Below are positions 1 through 5,688 of a stretch of 8,977 bases of DNA, piece by piece (within the stretch, counting starts at the first letter, position 1; the number at the start of each line of letters is the position of its first letter). Made by a program: the position numbers and the translations under genes. Source of the DNA: Spirochaetaceae bacterium (GTDB taxonomy: Bacteria; Spirochaetota; Spirochaetia; B11-G9); assembly GCA_030600745.1 (NCBI GenBank), contig JAUVLL010000111.1:1-8977 (forward strand), read 5' to 3'. The notes below the pieces were generated by a model. That model made no database searches, was not told the origin of the DNA, and saw nothing but the letters and a program-made list of their open reading frames with translations.

Positions 1-831
1 TTCAGGGATCTGATTGAATATCAGATTGCCAGCGGAATAAGCGGATTGGTTCCATGCGGAACAACCGGTGAAAGCCCTACGCTCTCCCATGAGGAACATG
101 ACAGGGTCATCCAGCTGACAGTAGAAGTAGCTGCCGGCAGAGTTCCCGTAATTGCAGGAACAGGAAGTAATGCTACCAGTGAAGCAATACAGCTTTCCAG
201 GCATGCAGAAGAAGCAGGAGTAGATGCTGTTCTTCTTGTAAATCCATATTACAATAAACCAACCCAGCAGGGGCTTTATCTTCACTTTAAAGCAATTGCA
301 GATTCAATTTCAATTCCATGTGTTTTATATAATATTCAGGGAAGATCCGGTGTAAACCTCGAAACAGAAACTCTTGCAAGACTTGCCGGAGAGTGTGAAA
401 ATATTACTACTGTAAAAGAAGCTTCAGGTAATCTTCAGCAGATGAAAGATGTAATTGCAAGTACCGGTGAAAATTTTCATGTAATTTCCGGTGATGATAA
501 TATGACACTGAGTCTGATTGAAGCAGGCGGTAAGGGTGTTATCTCTGTTGCTTCAAATCTCATACCTGATAAAATGGTAACAATGGTAGGTCTTGCACTG
601 GATGGAAAATTTGAGGAAGCAAGAGCAAAAGAAGCGCAATTGGCTGATTTTTTCAAAACTATGTTTATCGAAACAAATCCTATTCCAATAAAAACTGCAA
701 TGGCAATGAGAGGGTGGTGTGAAGAAGTTTTCAGACTCCCGATGTGCGGGCTTTCCAGTGAAGGGAAAAGAGCTAAACTGAAGGCTATTGTTGATAAGGC
801 CGGAATTCCGATGGCGGCGAGAAACAGTTAA
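1..831 (+). CDS. dapA: 4-hydroxy-tetrahydrodipicolinate synthase (DapA), 5' end outside window
   Basis: Condenses pyruvate with aspartate semialdehyde, the first committed step of lysine/diaminopimelate synthesis; cytoplasmic TIM-barrel enzyme. The frame is open from base 1 and, aligned from memory to the E. coli enzyme, about 23 N-terminal residues are missing. Counting window codons, the GTTGES motif lies at 20-25 (Thr pair of the active site at 21-22), PYYN at 82-85, the catalytic Tyr at 110 (LYN), the carboxylate-binding Arg at 115 and the Schiff-base Lys at 139 (TVKEASGN). The late GDD, GGKGVISV and NPIPIK motifs are also present. The YN-x-P-x-R loop has Gln in place of Pro (YNIQGRSG). 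Residues matching the E. coli lysine-inhibition site (both His of SHEEH, Asn and Glu of SNATSEA, first Tyr of PYYN) are kept, so lysine feedback is plausible (inference). First gene of the dapA-dapL-lysA run. Confidence 0.96.
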   Translation, partial: FRDLIEYQIASGISGLVPCGTTGESPTLSHEEHDRVIQLTVEVAAGRVPVIAGTGSNATSEAIQLSRHAEEAGVDAVLLVNPYYNKPTQQGLYLHFKAIADSISIPCVLYNIQGRSGVNLETETLARLAGECENITTVKEASGNLQQMKDVIASTGENFHVISGDDNMTLSLIEAGGKGVISVASNLIPDKMVTMVGLALDGKFEEARAKEAQLADFFKTMFIETNPIPIKTAMAMRGWCEEVFRLPMCGLSSEGKRAKLKAIVDKAGIPMAARNS

Positions 832-845
832 CAGTAATCAGTAAT
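832..845 (+). repeat. 7-bp tandem duplication after the dapA stop
   Basis: CAGTAAT occurs twice head to tail directly after the dapA TAA, and the end of dapA itself carries a third, imperfect unit (aacagtta). It fills part of the 36-bp spacer before dapL. No terminator-like stem is seen in this spacer, so dapA and dapL are probably cotranscribed. Confidence 0.6.
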
Positions 846-867
846 AATTTTATCAGGAGCAGAATAA

Positions 868-2097
868 GTGGCGGGAATAAATCAGAACTATAAAAAACTT
901 GCAGCGGGATATCTTTTCCCGGAGATAGCCAGAAGAACAAAGGAATTTCAGAAAAAATATCCTGATAGAGAACTTAAGAGGCTTGGTATAGGGAATACAA
1001 CAGAGGCCCTGACTCCTGCAATTGTAGAAGGTCTCATAAAAGGGGTTAATAATCTTGCTGATCCCTCTACATATTCCGGTTATGGTGATGAGCAGGGAAA
1101 TACTACATTACGCCGGGTTTTATCTGAATATTACAATAGTAAGGGAATTACTCTGTCACCGGACGATTTTTTTATCAGTGACGGCGCCAAACCGGACTCC
1201 AGTAATATTCAATCTATATTTTCCCCCGACAGTGTAATTGCTATTCAGGATCCTGCATATCCTGTATATGTAGACTCAAACGTTATTTCAGGTAGAACAG
1301 GAGAATATTCCAGTATTATTGGTGAATATGACGGCCTGATTTATATGCCCTGTACAGAAGAAAACAATTTTTTCCCGGATATCCCGGATAAAAAAGTAGA
1401 CTTAATTTATCTTTGCAGCCCCAATAACCCTACAGGAGCTGTTGCAACTCACAAACAACTTGCAGGTTTTGTTAAATATGCAAGGGAAAACAAGTCTGTT
1501 ATTATTTTTGATGCTGCATACAGTGAATATATATCTGATCTTTCTCTGCCCAAATCGATTTTCGAAATTGAAGGAGCCAAAGAGTGTGCTCTGGAAATAA
1601 ACAGTCTTTCCAAGTTTGCAGGTTTTACAGGAGTCCGTCTGGGATGGACAGTAGTACCGGAAGAACTGATTGTAGAAGGAACAAAACCAGGGGAAGTAAG
1701 AGATATGTGGAACCGGAGGCAGTGTACATTCTTTAACGGTGCTTCGAATATTGTACAGGAAGGAGCCCTGGCTGTATTTTCAGAAGAAGGATTAAAGGAA
1801 TCCGGAAATCTTGTAAACTACTATATGGAAAATGCAAAAATAATAATGAAGGGTGTAACAAGTATTGGTATAACTGCTTATGGTGGAGTCAACGCACCCT
1901 ATGTCTGGATAAAAACTCCCGGAGGAATTTCTTCCTGGGATTTCTTTGACAAGCTCCTTTCCGAAACAGGAGTCATTGGAACACCGGGTTCAGGATTCGG
2001 ACCAGGAGGCGAGGGTTATTTCAGATTAAGTGCCTTCGGACACCGTGAGGACATAGAAGCAGCAGTAAACAGCATCAAAAAGGATTTAAAAATATGA
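868..2097 (+). CDS. dapL: LL-diaminopimelate aminotransferase (DapL)
   Basis: PLP-dependent fold-type I aminotransferase that converts tetrahydrodipicolinate directly to LL-2,6-diaminopimelate with glutamate as amino donor, bypassing the succinylase/acetylase (DapD-DapC-DapE) steps. The 409-residue length is normal for the family. Visible motifs are LAAGYLFPEIARR (11-23), LGIGNTTEALTP (39-50), GYGDEQGN (71-78), SDGAKPD (104-110), QDPAYPVY (127-134), SPNNPTG (184-190, Asn187 binding PLP), FDAAYSEY (214-221, Asp215 and Tyr218), SLSKFAGFTGVRLGW with the PLP lysine at 249, and FRLSAFG with the carboxylate-binding Arg386. The start is GTG, chosen because AGGAG at 855-859 sits 8 nt upstream and the protein begins as family members do. 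The last codons overlap lysA by ATGA, indicating translational coupling. Confidence 0.96.
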   Translation: MAGINQNYKKLAAGYLFPEIARRTKEFQKKYPDRELKRLGIGNTTEALTPAIVEGLIKGVNNLADPSTYSGYGDEQGNTTLRRVLSEYYNSKGITLSPDDFFISDGAKPDSSNIQSIFSPDSVIAIQDPAYPVYVDSNVISGRTGEYSSIIGEYDGLIYMPCTEENNFFPDIPDKKVDLIYLCSPNNPTGAVATHKQLAGFVKYARENKSVIIFDAAYSEYISDLSLPKSIFEIEGAKECALEINSLSKFAGFTGVRLGWTVVPEELIVEGTKPGEVRDMWNRRQCTFFNGASNIVQEGALAVFSEEGLKESGNLVNYYMENAKIIMKGVTSIGITAYGGVNAPYVWIKTPGGISSWDFFDKLLSETGVIGTPGSGFGPGGEGYFRLSAFGHREDIEAAVNSIKKDLKI

Positions 2098-3332
2098 ACA
2101 AAACAATACCATTCACAAAATCAGAACTCGAAAAAATAGTAGAAAAACATCCAACACCATTTCACATATACGATGAAGCTGCCATTAGAGAAAATGCCCG
2201 AAAAATGAAAGATGCTTTTTCCTGGATGCCCGGATTCAAGAACTACTATGCAGTTAAGGCCTGTCCGAATCCATCCATCCTGAAAATACTTAAGGAGGAA
2301 GGATTTGGTGCAGACTGCAGTTCATTGCCGGAACTTCTTCTTGCAGAAAAAGCGGGTATTACCGGTGAAGATATTATGTTTACATCAAATGATACCCCTG
2401 CAGAGGAGTTCCAGGAAGCAAAAAGGCTGAATGCTATAATCAATCTTGATGATATTCTTCATATTAAAACTCTGGAGAAAAGTTCAAAGCTGCCTGAACT
2501 TATCTGTTTTAGATTTAATCCCGGCAGTGCAAGAACAGGGAATGTAATAATCGGACATCCGGAAGAAGCCAAATACGGTCTGACAAAAGCACAGATTCTT
2601 GAAGCATACCCAATCATGAAAAAAAAAGGTGTTAAACGCTTTGGTCTGCATACCATGGTTGCTTCCAATGAACTTGATCCGGATTATATTGTTGAAACAG
2701 CCAGAATGTTATTCGAACTTTCCATTGAATTAAAGGAAAAGGAAGATATCAGAATCGAATTTGTTAATATGGGCGGGGGTATTGGAATACCGTACAAACC
2801 GGAAGAAAAAGAGATGGATCTATACTATGTTTCTGATGGAATTAAGAAAATATATGAAGAAATGATTGTTCCCGCTGACCTTGATCCTTTAAAAATAGTA
2901 TTTGAATGTGGGAGAATGATAACAGGCCCCTACGGCTATCTGGTTTCTACAGTCAGACAGGTGGCAGAGAAATATAAGCTCTATGCCGGACTTGACTCCT
3001 GTATGACAAATCTTATGCGTCCAGCCCTCTATGGAGCTTACCATCATATTACTGTTCCGGGAAAAGAAAATCTGCCAACAGATAATACTTACGATGTTGC
3101 CGGAAGTCTGTGTGAGAACAACGACAAATTTGCCATAGACAGAAAACTGCCTGAACTGGAAACAGGGGACCTTATAGTAATACATGATACAGGTGCCCAC
3201 GGACATGCAATGGGTTTTAACTACAATGGGAAACTAAGATCTGCGGAACTGCTGTTGGGAAAAGACGGAAACGTAAAGATGATTCGCAGGGCAGAGACAA
3301 TGGATGATTATTTTGCTACGCTGGATTTTTGA
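2094..3332 (+). CDS. lysA: Diaminopimelate decarboxylase (LysA)
   Basis: Decarboxylates meso-diaminopimelate to L-lysine; cytoplasmic, PLP-dependent, alanine-racemase-like barrel plus C-terminal beta domain. The 412 residues show YYAVKACPN with the PLP lysine at 55, GADCSSLPE (72-80), CFRFNPG (138-144), GLH (184-186), the phosphate-binding GGGIG loop (227-231), ECGR (271-274, Cys where most relatives have Pro), SLCEN (338-342) carrying the catalytic Cys340 that acts on the neighbouring subunit, and the C-terminal GAHGHAMGFNYNGKLR signature. AGGA at 2081-2084 lies 9 nt before the ATG, which overlaps the dapL stop as ATGA. An A9 run at 2619-2627 encodes Lys-Lys-Lys. The ASN after GLHTMV and the GHAMGFNYN tail place it in a less-studied LysA branch rather than with E. 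coli LysA; decarboxylation of a related basic substrate is the only serious alternative, unlikely beside dapA and dapL. Confidence 0.93.
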   Translation: MNKTIPFTKSELEKIVEKHPTPFHIYDEAAIRENARKMKDAFSWMPGFKNYYAVKACPNPSILKILKEEGFGADCSSLPELLLAEKAGITGEDIMFTSNDTPAEEFQEAKRLNAIINLDDILHIKTLEKSSKLPELICFRFNPGSARTGNVIIGHPEEAKYGLTKAQILEAYPIMKKKGVKRFGLHTMVASNELDPDYIVETARMLFELSIELKEKEDIRIEFVNMGGGIGIPYKPEEKEMDLYYVSDGIKKIYEEMIVPADLDPLKIVFECGRMITGPYGYLVSTVRQVAEKYKLYAGLDSCMTNLMRPALYGAYHHITVPGKENLPTDNTYDVAGSLCENNDKFAIDRKLPELETGDLIVIHDTGAHGHAMGFNYNGKLRSAELLLGKDGNVKMIRRAETMDDYFATLDF

Positions 3333-3661
3333 ATAGGATTAAAGGAGGGATTGTTAAAGATATTCTTAACAGGAAATGATTCATCGAATGATCTTTCAAA
3401 TGAATTCATTAAACGTCCGATAATGGAATTTAGATTTTTAACCCCCAGAAGATCAGCAAAAAAGACAAAAGACTTTTTATGCAGTTTCCTGAAATCTTCT
3501 ATCACTACATTTTTTAGTAATGATGTTTTTCCAAAATTACGTGGTGCATAAACAACAACATTGTCTTTTTTTTCTATATAATGAAGAAGCTGATCCCTCT
3601 CTTTTATAAGGTTGCAGAGATTCTCTCTGTCAACCAATCGATCAAAAATAAAATGCTTCAT
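3308..3661 (-). pseudogene. Truncated N-terminal fragment of a P-loop ATPase
   Basis: The frame gives 117 residues and then stops inside the end of lysA, while relatives of this kind, including the intact paralogue at 3999-5111, run to about 370. A Walker A-like loop is visible as APRNFGKT, preceded by a DNVVVY strand and followed by SLLKNVV. Next come a second strand (KSFVFFADL) and a helix (NSIIGRLMNSF), in the same order and spacing as GQNVLI, GERRIGKS, TVYIDI and DLISRITNSL in the intact gene. Walker B, sensor and C-terminal domains are all missing. The last 11 or so residues are antisense lysA sequence. The start at 3661 is preferred over ATG 3682 because AAAGG lies 4 nt before it, while the upstream ATG sits inside a palindrome and has no Shine-Dalgarno. 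Probably a non-functional relic; a short ATP-binding peptide cannot be excluded. Confidence 0.65.
3341..3349 (+). promoter_or_regulatory. Orphan Shine-Dalgarno downstream of lysA
   Basis: AAAGGAGGG begins 9 nt after the lysA stop and is one of the best ribosome-binding sequences in the window. It is followed closely by TTG (3351), which opens only a 66-codon frame to 3551 lying antisense to the ATPase relic. It looks like the initiation site of a former fourth operon gene whose body has been lost; it could also be chance, since the complement codes Pro-Ser-Phe in the relic. Confidence 0.35.
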
Positions 3662-3670
3662 AATACCTTT

Positions 3671-3695
3671 AGTATCATACATTTAGTATGATACT
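3671..3695. promoter_or_regulatory. Tandem palindrome upstream of the ATPase relic (operator-like)
   Basis: A perfect 10-bp inverted repeat: AGTATCATAC at 3671-3680 and GTATGATACT at 3686-3695, with a 5-bp spacer. It can also be read as two tandem odd-length palindromes of the form AGTATNATACT, the second exact (3685-3695) and the first with one mismatch at its end. The centres at 3676 and 3690 are 14 bp apart. It lies 10-34 bases upstream of the preferred relic start at 3661, where a promoter or 5' leader would be. It matches the consensus of the element at 3937-3974. Confidence 0.75.
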
Positions 3696-3936
3696 TTCAA
3701 TACTATTCTACTCCGAGGCTTTTGCGATGTCTCTGAATTCGGCTTGTTTTTGGCTTTTTGCGCCAGTCTATAGCCAATATATTAGAGAAGAAGTATTTTG
3801 AAAGTAGAAAATTAGATACAGCGCAAAAAGCTCACTCCAGTAGTAAAAATTTCTTATTCAGAAAAGAGCAGCAGACACAAATTGCGATTAAAAAATAATT
3901 TTTAAAATTTAGTCAGATACATATTTGCATATAACT
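3696..3936. other. Gene-free A/T-rich spacer between the two ATPase genes
   Basis: No reading frame with protein character, no tRNA-like cloverleaf and no strong terminator is seen. It holds a separated 11-bp inverted repeat (3753-3763 and 3821-3831) and a very A/T-rich run near 3885-3912 that could serve as an upstream promoter element. It may be decayed DNA between the divergent ATPase copies. Confidence 0.5.
3753..3831. repeat. Separated 11-bp perfect inverted repeat
   Basis: GCTTTTTGCGC at 3753-3763 is the exact reverse complement of GCGCAAAAAGC at 3821-3831, with 57 bp between the arms. The arms are more G/C-rich than their surroundings. The inner segment encodes nothing recognisable. 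Possible readings are ends of a small decayed element or a long-loop foldback; no target-site duplication is evident outside the arms. Confidence 0.5.
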
Positions 3937-3953
3937 CCAAATAGTGTTACACT
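3925..3953 (+). promoter_or_regulatory. Candidate promoter of the intact ATPase gene
   Basis: TTGCAT at 3925-3930 and TACACT at 3948-3953 are 17 bp apart, giving 3 of 6 and 4 of 6 matches to the vegetative -35 and -10 boxes. The proposed -10 lies inside the first palindrome of 3937-3974, so a protein bound there would block transcription. The match is weak and rests partly on spacing. Confidence 0.3.
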
Positions 3954-3974
3954 AACTAGTGTCACACTATTTGG
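3937..3974. promoter_or_regulatory. 38-bp nested palindrome upstream of the intact ATPase (operator-like)
   Basis: Two tandem 13-bp palindromes of the form TAGTGTNACACTA, at 3942-3954 and 3957-3969, are separated by AC. Together with flanking CCAAA and TTTGG they form a 38-bp palindrome whose only asymmetries are one base pair (3948 versus 3963) and the central AC. The centres are 15 bp apart, about one and a half helical turns. The element ends 10 bp before the AGGAGG ribosome site (3985-3990) of the ATPase gene, so it occupies the promoter or 5' leader. It fits repressor dimers binding side by side, or a stable RNA hairpin in the leader. Confidence 0.85.
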
Positions 3975-3998
3975 TGCAATAGATAGGAGGATCCTGGT

Positions 3999-5111
3999 AT
4001 GAATCCATTTAAATATGGTCAGATTGTGATGGATGTTGATTTCTGCCCTCGTCCGGAATTGGAAAAAAGTTTAAAAGAACATATTATTTCCGGCCAGAAT
4101 GTTCTGATAGAAGGAGAGAGGAGAATAGGAAAGAGTTCCTTAATTATTAAAACAGCAAGTGAAATAAAAAAATTTCGCACTGTATATATTGATATCAATC
4201 AAATAAAAACTGTAAATGATTTGATAAGCAGAATTACTAATTCTCTTGTTTCTCTTGAAAAACAGTCAGGATTTTTTGAAAAGGTGGTAAAAACAGTTTC
4301 CCACTTACGGCCTTCAGTGTCTATTGATTCTTTTACTGGAAATCCGAGCATCTCATTCAATGCAAACGAAACAATGCCGCCGGGAAATATAGAAAATCTG
4401 CTGGACTTTATATATCGGGAACATCTGAACAGAAAAAATATTGTAATATTTGATGAGTTTCAGGACATCCTGAATATAAAGGATTACGAAAGTATCATCG
4501 CTTTATTAAGAAGCAGAATACAATTCCACTCCGATATGCCCTATATTTTTTCCGGAAGTGTTAGAAAAGATATGGATAGGATCTTTTATGATCTTGATAG
4601 TCCATTTTTCAAATCTGCAATAAAACTGGATATCGGTTTATTGGGCAGAGATAATTTTGAAAAGTATATAAAGGATAAATTTCTTTCCGGAAAGAGAACT
4701 ATAAACGATATTATTATTAATGAAATTTTTACAAAAACAATAGAAAATCCAGGGGATGTACAGGAATTATGTAATGCTTTATGGAGTATTACGGAATACA
4801 ATACAGTACTGAAACCGGCTGATGTAGACAATGCACTCAAAGTAATCTTTGCGAGAGAGAAAGAATTCTATGAACATACCATTAGTTTACTTACCAGTAA
4901 TCAACTTCGTTGTCTGACAGCTATTGCAGACCTGGGAGGAAAAACTATTCAATCAGGAAGTTTTCTTAAATATACTGGAATTACTCATGCTTCATCGGTG
5001 AAAAAAGCTGTTACCCGGCTTGTAAACCTGAAAATTCTTTTTAACTATAAAAAAGAATATCAATTTAACAGCCCATTCTTTAAAACATGGTTGATACATA
5101 AAAGGCTTTGA
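3999..5111 (+). CDS. AAA/STAND-type P-loop ATPase with C-terminal winged-helix-like region
   Basis: A 370-residue protein resembling the so-called archaeal ATPase group of STAND/AAA proteins, which often occur in several copies per genome and are mostly of unknown role. Residues 1-10 (NPFKYG) and a following CPRPELE segment are a typical N-terminal cap. Walker A is GERRIGKS (39-46), Walker B is IVIFDEF (148-154, Asp152-Glu153), and a sensor-1-like stretch is YIFSGS (182-187). A helical lid region runs about 212-290, including PGDVQELCNALW. Residues about 300-370 look like a winged helix: LTAIADLGG, a turn, then SSVKKAVTRLVNLKILF and a YQFNSPFFKTWL wing/strand typical of the family's end. No signal peptide or membrane segment. 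AGGAGG (3985-3990) is 8 nt before the ATG. The gene is visibly more A/T-rich than the lysine operon and has an operator-like palindrome upstream, so acquisition by transfer and self-regulation are plausible inferences. Confidence 0.85.
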   Translation: MNPFKYGQIVMDVDFCPRPELEKSLKEHIISGQNVLIEGERRIGKSSLIIKTASEIKKFRTVYIDINQIKTVNDLISRITNSLVSLEKQSGFFEKVVKTVSHLRPSVSIDSFTGNPSISFNANETMPPGNIENLLDFIYREHLNRKNIVIFDEFQDILNIKDYESIIALLRSRIQFHSDMPYIFSGSVRKDMDRIFYDLDSPFFKSAIKLDIGLLGRDNFEKYIKDKFLSGKRTINDIIINEIFTKTIENPGDVQELCNALWSITEYNTVLKPADVDNALKVIFAREKEFYEHTISLLTSNQLRCLTAIADLGGKTIQSGSFLKYTGITHASSVKKAVTRLVNLKILFNYKKEYQFNSPFFKTWLIHKRL

Positions 5112-5157
5112 TGAAAACAAAATCTTTCATGATCAGTTCAAATGTAGTAAATTAAGC

Positions 5158-5688
5158 ATGGAGGATAGTTATGTATCTTTATCTTATCAACATGCAAAGT
5201 CAAAAGAGGAAGACCCGGAGAGAGGCATCACAGATGGAGGAAGGGTAGAGACGGAGAGGATTGCTGAATATTTCAGATCCCTGAATCCGGAAATACATGT
5301 TATATGGCAAAGCGGGAAAAAAAGAACTAAAAAGACTGCAGAAATATTTGCCCGGGCACTGGGAATCGATAATAGAATACTGGAACACTCAAACCTTTCG
5401 CCCAATGATCCCGTCGGATCAGTTACATCCGCTCTTGAGAAAATGCACAGGAATGTAATTATAGTGGGTCACCTGCCCTTTCTCCCCCGATTGATATCGC
5501 ATCTGACCACCGGAACAGATAGTTGTCAGATTGTTAACTTCAGAAACTCTGGTATTATCTGTCTTGAAAGAAACGAAAACCAATGGGGAATAATGAATAC
5601 TAACCCCGGAAGCCCTCAGGAACGACAGGATTTGACCAGCGGTATAAAGAGAGCTGAGTTTTTCAAACTTATTACTTCTGATCCATAA
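5158..5688 (+). CDS. sixA: SixA-like phosphohistidine phosphatase, probable N-terminal frameshift
   Basis: Member of the histidine phosphatase (phosphoglycerate-mutase-like) superfamily; SixA relatives remove phosphate from phosphohistidine on phosphotransfer proteins. The body is well conserved: nucleophile His12 in QHAKSKEEDPERGIT (the QHA variant of RHG), Arg56 in SGKKRTKKTAE, the SPNDPV segment, second catalytic His105 in VIIVGHLPFL, and NFRNSGIICLERN. The in-frame ATG at 5158 is poor: it has no Shine-Dalgarno and yields MEDSYVSLSY instead of a normal first beta strand. A start at 5171, 6 nt behind a perfect GGAGG, reads MYLYLI in the next frame; one extra base after 5187 would join it to QHA. 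Relatives also usually have two more residues after QHA. So the gene may carry two small deletions, or the sequence an error; a leaderless start at 5158 could still give a product. It ends 17 bp inside the convergent cyclase gene. Confidence 0.75.
   Translation: MEDSYVSLSYQHAKSKEEDPERGITDGGRVETERIAEYFRSLNPEIHVIWQSGKKRTKKTAEIFARALGIDNRILEHSNLSPNDPVGSVTSALEKMHRNVIIVGHLPFLPRLISHLTTGTDSCQIVNFRNSGIICLERNENQWGIMNTNPGSPQERQDLTSGIKRAEFFKLITSDP
5160..5164 (+). promoter_or_regulatory. Shine-Dalgarno pointing to start 5171, out of frame with the sixA body
   Basis: GGAGG overlaps the in-frame ATG 5158 and lies 6 nt upstream of ATG 5171-5173, the ideal distance. Initiation there encodes MYLYLI, a convincing first strand for a SixA-like protein, but in the frame +1 relative to the rest of the gene. 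It is the main evidence that the annotated N-terminus is displaced by a one-base loss near 5187/5188. Confidence 0.6.

Noticed and set aside
2619..2627. A9 run in lysA as a phase-variation or slippage tract
   Set aside because: It encodes Lys-Lys-Lys in a variable surface loop of a housekeeping enzyme and such runs are expected in A/T-rich genes; no alternative frame of interest follows.
3351..3551. 66-codon + frame starting TTG behind a strong Shine-Dalgarno
   Set aside because: It lies entirely antisense to the ATPase relic, whose frame carries a clear Walker A loop; the predicted peptide shows no family features beyond a short MLKIFLTG-like start.
3680..3682. ATG 3682 as the start of the ATPase relic
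   Set aside because: No Shine-Dalgarno precedes it and it sits within the inverted repeat; ATG 3661 has AAAGG upstream and leaves the palindrome as a leader element.
5109..5135. Hairpin ATGAAA / TTTCAT behind the ATPase stop as a terminator
   Set aside because: Six A/T-rich pairs with an 8-base loop and no following T-run; too weak to call.
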